Shown: positions 21,942-33,883, counted from the stretch's first letter. The stretch is 64,000 nt of DNA from Hymenopellis radicata (GCA_015501595.1 JADNRX010000146.1:1-64000); one strand, 5' to 3'. The notes: generated by a model from the sequence alone, not told the origin. A program made the numbers and translations.

Positions 21942-23170
21942 GGATGCCCTCGCCGGGCAGGCTTGAATCTGGGGGAAAAAGTGTGTAATTTTCGTCCTTT
22001 TCGTGCTCGATTTTGACGCATTTTGAAGACGATTATTATCACGTACTCGGTCGTTTCATCCTCTGGACGTTCAACTTTGGGGGCTTTCAAGACGCCTTGA
22101 CGTGCCAACTTTCAAATGGACCGGAAACGAAATCTTGAAGGAGAACGGCGTGGGGTGTCCTCGCCGGACCGGCATTTTTTTCGGGTGAAATGGTGCGTAT
22201 TTCGTGCTGTTATTCCTCTTTCATTTCTGACCCTTTTGATCAGATCTTGCATTGATATTCGGACGTTTTGCGTTCCATTTCGCTCGCGCTCTGTGCACGT
22301 TATAATTCCTCAAGAACCGCAGAGGCGGCTGCGCCGCCGCCCGCCCATACGCGGCCGACGACATGGGCAAGCTGACTTCAAGACGTTTAGATTGGGGCAC
22401 GAGACACCGATCTCCTTCCAGCGTCTGCTGTCCTCGCCGGACAGGCTTCCTTTTTCAAGAAAAAGGTACATATTCTTCGTCATTTTCCACTCCGATTGCT
22501 GACCCTTTGTAGATCAAATCGACTTCATTTCATACGTAGATCTACTGTGATCCCTTACGCAATGGTCGTTCTGTCGCGCCTGGACGAAGAGGCGGCTGCG
22601 CCGCCTCCCTTGGACCCCGCCACCCTTCCTCAAGACTTTGGCTTTTCGAAATGCAGGCTGTTGAATGTCTACGGCGTGGGGTGGCCTCGCCGGCCGGGCT
22701 TTTTTTCCAGGAAAAAGTGAGAATTCTGGGTCCATTTGGGAAGTATCTCTGACGTGAATTTCCTCAGGGTTTAGAGCCTTGATATCTTCAATATGGTATG
22801 TCTTCTAGTCTGATTCGATCGGTTTTGAACCTGACGACGCGTCCAGGAATCAATTTGGCCGCTTCGCGGCCTTGATGATGTCCGCCTGACTGGACTGGAT
22901 TTACCACTCGCCGCCACTTGATTCGCTTTCGGCTACACGACGCCGTTGATGGAGATCTGGATCTCTTCGCGTTCGGCTTTCTCGCCGCATTTGGAACTTT
23001 GGACGGGGACCTCATTTCTGGTACGTACCTTCCTGCCTGAATTCTTAAGCTGACGGCTCATGATTGGTGTAGTATATTGGCAGCAGTGACCAGCGGCTAT
23101 TCGCCGCTGCGCTCGCGCTGCGAGCTTCTCACTGCTGCGGTTTGGATGACTTGCCTGAACAAAGCGCCAC
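21942..23170. repeat. Degenerate ~250 bp tandem repeats with GC palindromes (S1)
   Basis: A module containing CCTCGCCGG followed by an A-rich or T-rich run (GGGGGAAAAAG, TTTTTTTCGGG, TTTTTCAAGAAAAAGG, TTTTTTTCCAGGAAAAAG) recurs at about 21950, 22157, 22433 and 22685. Between them are exact palindromes such as GGCGGCTGCGCCGCC (near 22325 and 22592), GGCCGCTTCGCGGCC (near 22858) and GCAGCGGCGAATAGCCGCTG-like sequence (near 23090). S2 carries the same block at 35470-36690. Open frames inside (for example 22788-23015, minus, Lys/Arg-rich) are not recognisable. Confidence 0.55.
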
Positions 23171-23498
23171 ACTTACAAAAGTTGTGTAACGACTAGAAGT
23201 GACAGGACGAGATGAGTATGGACGAGCACTGGATCTACAGAGGCCTCAACTAGACCCACGGACACGGCCTCTGTTGACATTAGCACCCAGGATCAATATT
23301 CAACGACGAGAGGCACAAAGTTCGTCCTTCTAATTCTGCTCAATCATCTTCGAGTTTTGATTGGTCGTTGGCTCTCGTACAGACTGCGACTGCGTCGCCG
23401 CATTGCTTCCGTGGATTTGTGGCTTCATCTTGCATGCGGTTTCGAGGGGTTATTATGTCCGAGTTGAGGGGGTAGGTCCATCAGTAGAAATATCGTCG

Positions 23499-25414
23499 CT
23501 AGAGTGATCTTGTCGTAGCGTACTGAAATACGATGTGATTTCCCAACTTCTTCATGTGTGAAATGACTGCAATCGTGCAAATGTTGTTACGATGACCTTC
23601 GAAAGTGCTACCTAGATTACAGTAAAAATACATATGTTGGAATATCATGCTGTTAAAGACACTCGAGAAGCTGTCCATGAGATACAAAGTACGGTAAGAG
23701 TTCCTACTAAAACATGGTAATGACCCAGAATCGGAGAAAAGACCGGACTTACGGGTATATCACTTGTTGACATTAAAGGCGAAGCGTGTCCAGCCGAAAC
23801 CTCCAATGTTGACTTCTCAAAAACTTCGCCCAGGGCGAACACAGAGACTACACCGCCGAAGCGGGATCACGTTGAGCCCACATGGCTTCGACACCGATCA
23901 CACCACGTCGGCCTTCCCTGGCCCCCGCCGATCATCCACCTGGCAGCCATGTTTTATCGAAATATTAGCCACGTCAATTCCAGCTTGGCTTGGTACCAGC
24001 TGGCATTCCACATGGTGACCAGGCAACTTTCAAGGCTGAAGGTGCATGTCCTGCCACAGTTCTCAGAGAATTCTCCGGTTCATTTTACAGCACACAAATC
24101 ATGAATATAAAAAAAGGATGGATTGAAACAACATTTACAGTACATGACATCTACTGATACACTACAACAACGCCACATGTGTCTAGAGTACGTATTCACC
24201 AGCTATGCATGCCGTGCAACGTCAGCATCAACATACCCTGCCCACCCGGTATGAGACACAATTCCTAGAGTCAGATAGGTGAGGACAAGCGACAAATGGC
24301 AAGGAACACAAGGACCCACAATGATGGAACTGTCCCGGGTGAAGAAATTGGTACGAAAGAGAAACCTGAGGAGGCAATAATTAAGAAAACGAAGTGAGTG
24401 TCGCAACATGCAACTTACCAATGACAGTGATCCTCGGTATGCAGTAGAAGTTTAAACTGTTGGAAGGGAGCATGAGCCAAAGAAACAACAAGAGGATGAA
24501 GGTGTACCTGTGGACTGCTGTTCCTTATCATCTCGCCGTACGCCGCGCCGCCGCCTCGTCCCCGGTACACGAGGAGTATGTTTGAGCCAACCTGGGAGAG
24601 GAGCATAAGCCAGAAAAATAAACGAGCGGAAGACGACGCACCCAGGTCCTTTCCATCTCATAGCACCATCCACAACTTGTCCACCGTCTTGCCTGTCATC
24701 TTCTCAGTCCTTGCACACACGGCAGACGCCCAGCTAATGGCAACGATCAACACATGGAAATGGTGGCAGGATATGTCACACACAGAGAGGTCATGAGCGA
24801 CGAACTCGACGGCGAGGGCATGACGGCAGGTCGTGAGCGCTTGAGCGGTCCGCGTTGGTTGGACGTTGGGGTAAGAGGGCAGAAGACGACGGCGGTCAAA
24901 TCGCGGCATTTCAACTTCACATCACCTGACCTCTAAACTCGGATCCGCTGCTCGCAAATTTCGCCAAGTCCGTGCCGCACCTTGAGTGCCACTTTGCTTA
25001 TTGGGTTCAGGTATCACACATCCGGAGACAATAATATGATAAAATCTATTTTAACACATACAACTCACCACTGTGAGCTTCAAGCACCAACTAATTCAAA
25101 AAGAGTATGGTGGTGCCAGGATGGAATCTCGTATGTAGCGACAACCTTCTCGGCCACCTGGAAACCACCTGGAAATCAGCTCATTCGACAAGGGCTGGTG
25201 GCCGCATGATCCTGATGTAATTTCCAGGTTTGATGGTGGGTGGCATCAATGTGATCGAGCCGGCTGGCGGCTACCTGAAAGCACTTTGGCGGTGTAGTGC
25301 GATCGGTAATATGAACCCTGGACATGATGTCCGTGGTGTCACCAGGAGGATATCGCGTGTCCAACATGGGATATTCACTCCGCTCACCCAGCGGGTATAC
25401 CAAGCTGGGTACCT
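23499..25414 (-). pseudogene. Hypothetical minus-strand frame, split by a TIR element (S1)
   Basis: In S2 the uninterrupted frame (37172-37468) reads GFILPIALVSVFALGEVFEK and then STLEVSAGHASPLMSTSDIP. A possible intron (GTAAGTCCGG to TTTGTAG) follows, then MDSFSSVFNSMIFQHM. A hydrophobic stretch followed by a Ser/Thr-rich extracellular-like region resembles the start of long hypothetical agaricomycete membrane proteins, but I cannot name a family. In S1 the 1444 bp element sits inside this frame. Confidence 0.35.
23851..25294. mobile_element. TA-target TIR element (1444 bp) in S1
   Basis: It starts CACCGCCGAAG and ends CTTTGGCGGTG (one mismatch in 11). TA flanks both sides (23849-23850, 25295-25296), and S2 has the empty site GAGACTAGTGCG. 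Only short open frames occur, on both strands (for example 24658-24909 minus, with a Cys/His-rich hydrophobic stretch), with no DDE motif that I can see. It may be a non-autonomous element carrying captured gene fragments. Confidence 0.75.
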
Positions 25415-26525
25415 GTTCTAGACGTCCTATCGTCTCGGAATTGACGGGGAAATGTCATGTTGCAAGTCATAGATCGAGCCCAGGTCACCCAGGTGATCGG
25501 GTAATCTTGCACTCGAACCACATCGAGTCCGATCTTGGGAGGCTACACTCGCTCGACCCTTGCATTTCCATTATCTCTGGGCTCTGGGATACTTGAATTT
25601 ACTTGGAGATTGTTCTGGGCTTACGTAATCCTAATTCCGACGGTGCATGGACCACTGGACGCGCTTTTATGCCCAGTTTTCGCGTCAACGCTCCAGCGAG
25701 GCGTCTTGGACCCTGAGCATCGATAGCACGAGGATTTCCCGGACCCTATGACGCGTCTGGATTGTTTCTATCTTATCTCTCGACTCTCGGATGCGGGGAA
25801 ATGACGCAAGTGGTCGTTCTCCTCCTCCATCCCTCCAGACTTTTCGCCAATTCGCGTTTCCCGCCGCCCTGGCCCAATCTGACGGCTACATGACTTGTAT
25901 GTATTATGTCTAGACTTATTACCACTGCTATACTGGCTATAATTCATCATTAGGCACTAATAATCCTGAATTCAATGTGGCACATCGAAGGTTCGTGCCT
26001 TTTCCGTTGTCCATTCGCTTCAATTTCGGTCTGACCCTGTGGTATTTGATCAGAACGTAAACGGCGACCTCTGTCCCGTGCCCAGAGCGCAACGAGAAGC
26101 GGTGCGCATCTCCGCCACGAAAATGAGATCTGTAAGTTTTCATCTTTTCCATTTCCAAACGGCTCAATATGAGTCCCATCAGATGTTCAGGGTAGCCCCG
26201 AAATTACTCCAGCGTGGTGGAATTTGAATGGCTTCGAGGAATGCGAAAGGAAAGGATCGGTACTGTAGTTATGAGCAGGGGGTAAGTTCGTTTGGCTTTG
26301 GTTTAACCAGTTTCGATACGGCCTGAAAACTTTTACAGTTTGAAAATAATACTTTCAGATGATATCTTTCGGTCTCCGTCGGGCGCTCAGGGAGGTTCAT
26401 TTACACGGGACGCGAGAAACGGTCTGGCGTGGCGGCTCAATAATTGCTTGGAAGTTCCGGAAGTTTTCGCTCCAAGCGGCCCTTCTGACTCACGGCGACC
26501 GCTTATCGGAAGCTATTTACGTTTT

Positions 26526-26920
26526 GATTGGAGCCTGGATTGCTGGATACGCTATAAAAGGCGGCGAGAATACAGCAAACCCATCATCCTTCACTTTCTT
26601 TCCCTCTTCGTCTCTCTTCTCTCATAGTCAGCTTTCTCCTCCTCTGTGACCTATACCTACTTTCTCACTCGTCTCACAGACCATCTCGTTCTTTCATCCC
26701 GACGTTGTCGCCATTGCCTTCCCGACGCGTTTAAAAGCGTGACCCCAGTTTACCCTGTTAATCGTGATCGTGGGTTTCTTCCGACCACCATCATCCGTCT
26801 CGCTCACTTTTTGTACGTTGTCTAGTCCTCTTCAACGCTGTCTCTCACAGCGCTCTAACGCTCTGGTTAGTCGTTTCGCTTCTTTACTCATCGACGAGCG
26901 CTAACGATCTTTCCAGACAT
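26526..26920 (+). promoter_or_regulatory. TATA-type pol II promoter and CT-rich leader (S1)
   Basis: GATTGGAGCC (CCAAT-like, reverse ATTGG) is followed 20-30 bp later by TATAAAA (26553-26559). A long pyrimidine-rich stretch then leads to TTTCCAGACATG at 26911-26921, so a leader intron is possible. The same arrangement is in S2 (TATAAAA at 38635-38641, ATG at 39003). CT-rich leaders are typical of strongly expressed filamentous fungal genes. Confidence 0.6.
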
Positions 26921-29112
26921 GCCTCGCGCCAGTGAGCGCCCTCGACTCTACGTTGGCGTGTCTCGCAGGGTATGAGGTTGCTCGATGCCTTATTTTATTA
27001 AGGCCTGGACTAGTGGAAGGGTTCCTCCGACTACTCGGTGCGTTGTTGAACAGATTGTGTTACCGTTTTTTGACCTCTCCATATTCTTAGTCGCACTCTT
27101 CGCGCCGTGTCTCGTCGTTCCTCGTAATTCAGGCTACCAGCGACTGGTCCTCGACGTGTTAGGATTCCGGCATGGATTCTCAACCACCCCGACTCTCAGC
27201 CTTGTCCTCCTGCGAGTCGTCCAACGCGCTTTCTGCCGCTTCTGGGTCCATTCCTTCGGACTACGGAATGTTGGACTCGGACGCTGCGTACAGCCTCGAA
27301 ACGATAGAGGTACGCCGTCTTGCCTTTCCTTCCATCTTTTGACACTTACCGTCCCGTTAGGCAGCAAGACAATTCTGGTTTTTTTTGCCCTAGACACGTC
27401 GAGCCTTGACTCTTGGTACGTCGCTATCCTTCATTCTATTTGTTCTAAACTCAGTCTTCGTCTGCAGACCTGTCGACCCTCACCATCGTCGCAGACGGTG
27501 TCGGCACCACTTGACACGAATAAGGACTCTCGTACTGGAAGTTCGCCGTGTGAGTCGCCGATTTCGTCTTCTATCGAATCCTGAACTCATTCCCATTACA
27601 GTTCGATTCGCCTCGGTACCGCCCCGCCTCTGGATACATCGTCAGACGTGACACGACTTGACTCCACAATCTCCCGTTTGACTAGTAACGGTTTGCATAT
27701 CATTATCAAGTGGTATTAGTGCCTTACCGCTGCGTTGTTCACGTCAGTAAGGCTTTACTTTTGTTGTTGTCTGGCTACTTACTCTTCTTTCTGCAGGATG
27801 GTGTTCACCAATGAATGAAACGACCTGCTTGCACCATCGACGGAATCATTGGCTCTGTGCCGGTGAATGACAGTTGGCTTTGCGCCGGCTGATCCACGAG
27901 ACGGCGGGTTTCGACTCACGTTGAACTCGTGGTCTTACCTGGCATATGTCGACGTCTGTCACCTTGTCTTTTGAGGGCTTACCTTTACTTCAAAGGCCTT
28001 TCATCGGTGAGCTGCTCATCACCACTGTTCTGATCTATGTTTGACTCACGTATTTACAGAAGGCGTCGCGTTCCCCGCCTTGTTCAATTGTAAGTGTCTT
28101 TCATGGATTATCGCATTCAATACTGACTTTACTGTCAGCTACCTCGACTCGGTACTTGTCTCACGGCCGTCAAACACTGGACTTTACAATGCGGAGACGA
28201 CGTGAACGTGGAACGCCGGGCTCTTGCGGGAGATGTTAAATCTTCGACTCGATGTTGGACACTTGCTGGTAGGTTGTCCTTGTGCGTTCTCGCTGCCGAT
28301 GTAGTAACTGTTATTCTTGCATAGATCATTCAACTCACACAGAGCAACGGTTGTACTGGCGTCTGTGTCACGACTCATTTGGCTACGTGCGGTGAAAGAC
28401 AGTTTGGCTCCGTGCCGGCTGAATGCTGCAACGCTCTCGTCTACAAGACTGTTACGCAGATACCCTGACAGAATCGTAGCTCAGATTTCTCGTGATGCGG
28501 GATTTCTTGCTTCACGCGAGTTCGTAAGTCGTAACTTTGAATTTATCTGATTCTGTTAATCGATGCAGGTTACATGACAAGTATGTGTCGACGTGCGCCT
28601 GCGTGCGTAGTTCCCAAGCTTAACTATGTGCCCGCCCGTTTCTTACTAGTAAGTGAATTCCGACTACTTGTCTTACCTTTGCTGACTTGTTCCCGTTCAG
28701 TATAGATTGCGTAGCCGTAGTAGTTTACTGTCATTTCGCACACTCTTTCCTTATGTCAATGGTAAGGAGATAAACATCCCTCTCGTGGCTGTAGCTGACC
28801 ACTTTTACACAGATATCTCTTTCAATTTCATGCCCTGGCTGAGACGCGCACACCAGAGGTAAAGGGAGGCGCCCCTCACTGAAGAGGGAGACATGCCTCG
28901 AACACCCTCGCCCCAACGGAAGAGTCAGGAAGAGGGTGCTTCATACCGCGCACGAAGAGGCGGAGCACACTCCACAGGCGCGAAGTCGGCGGAGAGGACA
29001 GTCTATACGACTTCATAGGCATCGGGCCCTGGTCCGACGCAGTCCATTTCGAAACAGATTTCTATGGCCCTTGAAGTGCGGCGAGATCTACGCCATCTTC
29101 GACACGACGCGA
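26919..29112 (+). pseudogene. Intron-rich unrecognised gene, truncated into M50B (S1)
   Basis: It opens with MPRASERPRLYVGVSR and GT-AG-like boundaries follow in series. Further exon-like pieces are MDSQPPRL...SSCESSNAL (near 27172), a Ser/Thr/Pro-rich piece, LPRLGTCLTAVKHWTLQ (near 28140) and YDFIGIGPWSDAVHFETDFY (near 29005). Just before U2 an open frame runs on without a stop into the truncated M50B sequence. S1 and S2 differ by indels that change frame, so at least one copy is broken. No domain was recognised. A 50 bp internal repeat (TCATTGGCT...GCCGGCTGA near 27849 and 28377) is present. Confidence 0.4.
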
Positions 29113-29934
29113 GCTGGATACCTTGGCTCCTCACTCATCGACGCATGCTTAATTACCTGCGGATTCAACACGAATGCGAGCAAGGTCGCTACGATCGTTC
29201 TCGCCGTCTTCTTCCTCCTCACGCTGTGGTGGGCGCGGCGTAATTGGCTGTGAGTTATAGCGTCTGCGTTCTTCTATCGCCGCTAATTTTCGACAGGACC
29301 TGGCTTTCTCATTGCCGGCATGTCGGGGCTCATCCTCCTCTTCTGGTTCGTGGCGGATGGTGTTGCGTTGAGATACCTGGTGGGCGCCCGTCTTGTCTAC
29401 CCGTCTGCCTTGTCCGCTGTTAAACATTCGCTACTAGGTCCTGTTCATCGGAGTGATGTCGTGTATGTATGTCTTATGGGATGTCATCGGTATGTCTCCC
29501 TTCGAGTGCCGTTAGTCTACCATTCACTCACCCGAGCTACAGACGACACCATCGCGCGGAAGGTGAACTCGTCGGATGCCTCAGCATTCGCCAAGATCTG
29601 CGGGTGCTTCCCGTCACAAGGTACTCGAATTTATCTTCTTTTTTCCCCTCGATTCATGTCTTATTCGTCAGTCTGGGGCGTCATCTGGCTGATCGTTGCA
29701 TTCATCTTCTTTGCCGCCGGTATAATCGTTGGGCTGGTTGCCTTCAAGGTTTGTGGCCCTCCCAACTATCACTACATGCTAGTGCTGACTCTCTATTAGC
29801 AAACCGCCGAGGAACAAAAGGCAGATTCCCAAGACTTCTTGCCTACGCCAGGTAGCGGAGCATTGTCTATATCGCCCAGCAGTTTCGCCGTCAGTCTTAC
29901 AGCTTGTGGCTTGGCGATATTCGGACTCCTATAG
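29113..29934 (+). pseudogene. M50B-like copy 2, lacking the catalytic 5' half
   Basis: Homology begins at AGYLGSSLIDACLITCGFNT; the five exons carrying HEMSH are absent. The remaining exons and splice sites match copy 1, except for one extra T near 29304 (TGGCTTTCTC) that shifts the frame after RRNWL. Upstream, the S-derived frame (...IYAIFDTTR) continues directly into the M50B frame, so a chimeric transcript is possible. Without the zinc motif it cannot be a peptidase. Confidence 0.85.
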
Positions 29935-30061
29935 CGAGTTCTTATTTGACGATCTACTAAGGACGATAACTTATACCATGGACTCGAGTTCTGAACTTTG
30001 CTAATATTAATCATACTTTTACCGTGGATGATCTTACAACTATACAGTAAGTAAACTTGAT

Positions 30062-32962
30062 CTACGAGGTGCCCTGGAAAAGGAACGTTATTTTGGATGT
30101 TATCCTGGAAAAGCCGATGCAGAACCCAACGAGGGCAGCCAGGTCGACGAAGAGCACGCCAGCCACACCGGCCATGAAGCGCGGCGCGAACACCTTCCAC
30201 ACCATGAGGTGTCTCCTCAGCACTGCAGCGCTGACGGCACTACCAATGAGAAGCGATGTGTAGTACAACATCATCCCGATCACAGCCACGGTCGTTTCGC
30301 CCTTGACCTTGACGTCCAGCTCTGGCTTCGCGTTCTCTCTGCCCGGCACGCTCGCCATCATCGGCGGGCGGTTCCACAGCGCAAGCAGGGGCGCAGCAAG
30401 GCCCGCCAAGAGCAGAGGCCCAAAGGAGTTGAGGACCACAGTAATCGGCGCAAACGTATACGACGCCGTCGGCGTGAGAATGAAACCCGCCTTCCACTGG
30501 ATAGACGATATCGTCGACTGATGGCCAGTCGCAAAGAACATCTGGAGCCCGAGGAGCGCAACGGGGATGATATCCGCAAATCGCACGGGCGGAGACTGGT
30601 CTACTGCGTGCTGCTGCAACACAGCAGACGGCGTCGCGGAGGCAAACACCTGTTCCATGTACCGCACGTCTCGCACGCCATCCACCACTTCCAGGAAGGA
30701 CACAAGCGCCAGCGCACCGAGGCCCAGCGCGATTTGGGCAGAGAGCTGGCTGGCGTTGTACACGAGCGCGAACGCCAAGGTCCAGAGAAGAAGGTAGGAC
30801 GAGCCATACGCGTTCGCAAAGCCGAGGACTTTGACCTGCTTCACTTGGCTCTTGTCGAAATGCAGGCACAGCGGGATGAGGTACCAAAGTGCACCCCCGA
30901 CAAAGAAGACGAGCGTGAACGAGCCGCGCGCGAGCCATGTCCGAGCCATGCGGAGAAGGGGTGTCCACCCCTCATCTCCAAGTACATTCGCCGAGTCGAG
31001 CCATTCAAGGAGCCAGAACCCTGAACCAGCGAGGAGAGCAGGCCGGAGAATGACAGGGATGAATGTCTGCGCGAGTCCCAGCTCAGAGCGGGATACCTTC
31101 AAGAAGTGGGTGTGAATTATGTATGGCAGCGCGAACCCGAGTGGCACCGCCAATGCCAACACCGGAAGGGGCGGAGTGGGCAGTGTCGACGATGCGTAGA
31201 ACGTGACATGGCAGTATGGCTGTTGTTCCTCTCTACAGACGGTGCTGATCGCCATCAGTCTGACGCAGACTGCATAGAGGAGGGAGAATCCCAAGATACG
31301 GTAGCGTAAACGTGTAGTCGGAGCTTTAATGCCCGTCAACACGAAGGGCACTATGGAGGTCAAACCGAGATACAAGACAAGTCTATCTTCCCAGAAGGTG
31401 AACGAATTGGAAAAGAACGCGATGGTGTGAAGGACCAATGGGATGGGTAAACTCCGGATGGACGCTAATATGGGAGGAGGAGAGGATATCATGAGCGCGA
31501 AACTTGAGAATATCGGCGCCGCGAACAGGATACAGTCAAGTGCGTCGATACCCTCAAGCTTTTCCTCCAACCCAATGAAGAGGAGCAAGCCAACGACGGC
31601 GCCACCGGCTATCCCGCGCATACAGTTGGGAAGCTGCGAAGACAGATACGCATTCCATTCGTACTTTGCGGATGAAAGGCCCATGTAGAGCGACCAGGTG
31701 GCAATAAAGCCCACACCCAAGACAGCCAGCCCAAACGCCATACGCAACGGATTGAATTGGGCCCAAAGCGCGCGGCACGTTGAGAGCGCGACACGATTGT
31801 AGTTGGTGAGTTTGATCAGTGTGTCCTCGGTGTTGCATTTCTTACAGAGCGTGACGTCCCAGGCTCGTTGAAGCTCGTCCCAGTATCCGTCGAGTTCCCC
31901 GCCTGATGCGCTATCGCGGTATGCTTTCAGATAGTCTCTGATCTGGAATGCATTTAGCTTCAACGCGTCCAACAATCTGCTGTTCCTCCAAAAGAGCTCC
32001 GGGATGACTGTGCCAAGGTTGTTGAAGGGGATGGGAAGACCGAGGAGTAAAGAGATAGTGGGGAGGATGTCGATCTGCTGTACTGAGCGATGCGGAAGGG
32101 AAGCTCCGGGAAAGGTGGTATATTGAAGTAGACCGGACGGAGGGGCATCGCGCGATAGCTCGGGGCCTTTGCTATATATCCACAGCGCACTGGAGGTTTC
32201 ATGCTCGCCGTCGCCTCCGTGGTCACCTGTACGGTCCATACCGTGATCACCTAGGACTACGAGCAGCGTCTTGTCATCCAGGAGGTCTACGACGCGTCCG
32301 AGAACGTCGTTCATCTGTTCCAGCTTCGTTTTCATGCTGGGATGATCTGGACCGACTCTATGACCAACGTGGTCTACACCCAAGAAGTGCCCGACAAGAA
32401 AGTCAAAAGGTTTGGTGGGGTCCTCGAGCAGGGGGAATAAGTGTTTGATGACACCCTCGTCGACGGTATGCAGGTCCTCGACATTGAAGGAGTCGTAAGG
32501 GAAGGATATTGCGAAGGAATCCGGAAAGACAGACATCCACGTATCATCGCCCATAAACGCGGCCTACTGTAGAGTTAATGTAGAAGCGAACCCGAAGAGG
32601 AAGGAACACGTACCGTTTTATTCGCCAGTCCCAGCTGTTTTATGATTGAGTCTTCCTCGATTGAGGATGCGCCAAAGTTGTTGCCCAGATCAACAAAAGT
32701 CGGTAAAGATCCAGTGGTGAGGCCTTTGATGCGCTGCAACGTCGTTGTGGGCGGGTCTGAATATGCATTGAAGATAAACGAGTGTCGTGGCCGAGCCTTG
32801 GTGAGCTCCTGCGGCAATGTAAGGATATTGTGGTGGTACGGCGACGGAGGTGTCGGGGGATTGGGAGACACAAAGTCGAAGCGGAGGGCGTCGATGATGA
32901 GCACGACAGCGCGCGTGTGCGTGGCCGGCACGGTGTTCGTGCACGTCGTTGTTTCCGTCAAC
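30062..32962 (-). pseudogene. PIG-O copy 2, lacking the N-terminal anchor and any usable start
   Basis: The large exon (32563-30062, 833 codons) is fully open. The partial 5' exon (32961-32614) still encodes VVLIIDALRFDF and PTTTLQRIKGL. The membrane anchor is lost at the junction with S2. An upstream in-frame stop leaves no ATG before MGDDTW in the second exon, so translation from an ATG would omit the first metal-binding Asp and the Thr nucleophile region. Hence this long frame is probably a non-functional copy kept near-identical to copy 3 by conversion or recent duplication. Confidence 0.8.
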
Positions 32963-33851
32963 CGCCGGGTGTCTTCTTCATCTTCGCGTTGGTGCCTCTT
33001 CTCTTCTGGGGTGCGTCTCAGTGCATCCTTCCTGGACGTCTGAGTGCTGGTGTCTGCTCATGCTGAGAAGGCGGTGGTGGGTGCTGGAACGTCTTCTTCG
33101 ACGTCTGCTCATCCTCGGGGGAGCATCTTCGCGGGCGTGTCCGTCGTTCTCTGCTACGTGCTCTTCCTGCTGCGTCTCCTCTGGGGTGCTTCTTCGCGGA
33201 CTGCTCCTCTGGGGTGCTTCTTCAATGGAGTGCTCCTCTCCTCTGGGTTCAAGCGGGTCATCTTCCCGGGTGCGTCTCCTCTCTGCTGGCGCGTCGTGGG
33301 AGACGTCTTCGTGAGAGAGTGTCCTCCTCTACGGTGCATCTTCGCGGAGACTGCTGGCGGTGCGGAGTCCGCTTCCTGGGTGCGTCTCCGAATGCTCTTC
33401 CAGAGCGCGTCTCCTCTCTGCCGGCGTGTCGTGCTGACATCTTCGCGGGTGCGTATCCTCTGTGCCGGCGAGTCGTCTTCGCGGGAGACGTCTTCGTGCG
33501 CGTGTCTCCATCGGGTGTCCTCTGTGCGCGCGCGATGGATGGGAGATAACAGCACCTGCCTATTTGGGACTCAACGCCTGCGTGGCTCTTAACACTGCTC
33601 AACACCCGAGATTAACTATGTTCACTTCGGTAGGGTGTATGGCTTCAGACATTGCATTCTAAGAGTAATATACATGGATGGGATAGTCTACGAACACATC
33701 CTAGAAGCAGAAACTCCGTATATAAAAAGTTGAAAAAATCACGTAGGGTGGGGGGTACGAAAATGGTGATTTTCATGAACGCAAGTCCACAAAATCATAC
33801 ATCGTACGGGCGTGATGGGTCCGGCCTGAAGGGCCCCAAAGAGCCGAAAAA

Positions 33852-33883
33852 GAGCCTCCAGTCAAATTAATGACTGGAGGCTC
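33852..33883. repeat. Perfect 13 bp hairpin in S2
   Basis: It is identical to 19585-19616: arms GAGCCTCCAGTCA and TGACTGGAGGCTC, loop AATTAA. Confidence 0.8.

Larger units (their letters stand above)
18341..29112. repeat. Module S, copy 1 (S1)
   Basis: This 10.8 kb sequence is unrelated to the M50B/PIG-O locus and inserted between U1 and U2. A colinear copy S2 lies at 32963-41240. S1 is about 2.5 kb longer, and 2.4 kb of that comes from three transposons (19033-19276, 21233-21933, 23851-25294). In order it holds a CT-rich tract, a perfect hairpin, a TATA-type promoter with small open frames, a block of palindromic repeats, a minus-strand frame, a second TATA promoter and an intron-rich decayed gene that runs into U2. 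No transposase or terminal inverted repeats of S itself were found. Confidence 0.8.
29113..32962 (+). repeat. Triplicated unit U, copy 2
   Basis: This unit holds the truncated M50B-like sequence and the truncated PIG-O between S1 and S2. It is almost identical to copy 3 over most of its length and clearly more different from copy 1. Confidence 0.9.

Noticed and set aside
24120..24260. A tRNA or other structured RNA within the 1.44 kb element
   Set aside because: I could not find an acceptor stem or A/B boxes that fit; the region is simply AT-rich.
18341..29112. Module S as a Helitron or a classical DNA transposon
   Set aside because: No Rep/helicase or transposase was seen, there are no TC...CTRR ends at the junctions, and the two ends of S are not inverted repeats.
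30209..31024. 271-codon frame opposite PIG-O (also 42336-43151)
   Set aside because: It is antisense to the well-supported PIG-O exon, Arg/Glu-rich as expected for a GC-rich shadow frame, and broken in copy 1.
30062..32554. Calling PIG-O copy 2 a functional gene because of its 830-codon frame
   Set aside because: The exon with the anchor is lost, an in-frame stop removes any upstream ATG, and translation from MGDD would omit the first metal-binding Asp and the nucleophile Thr region.
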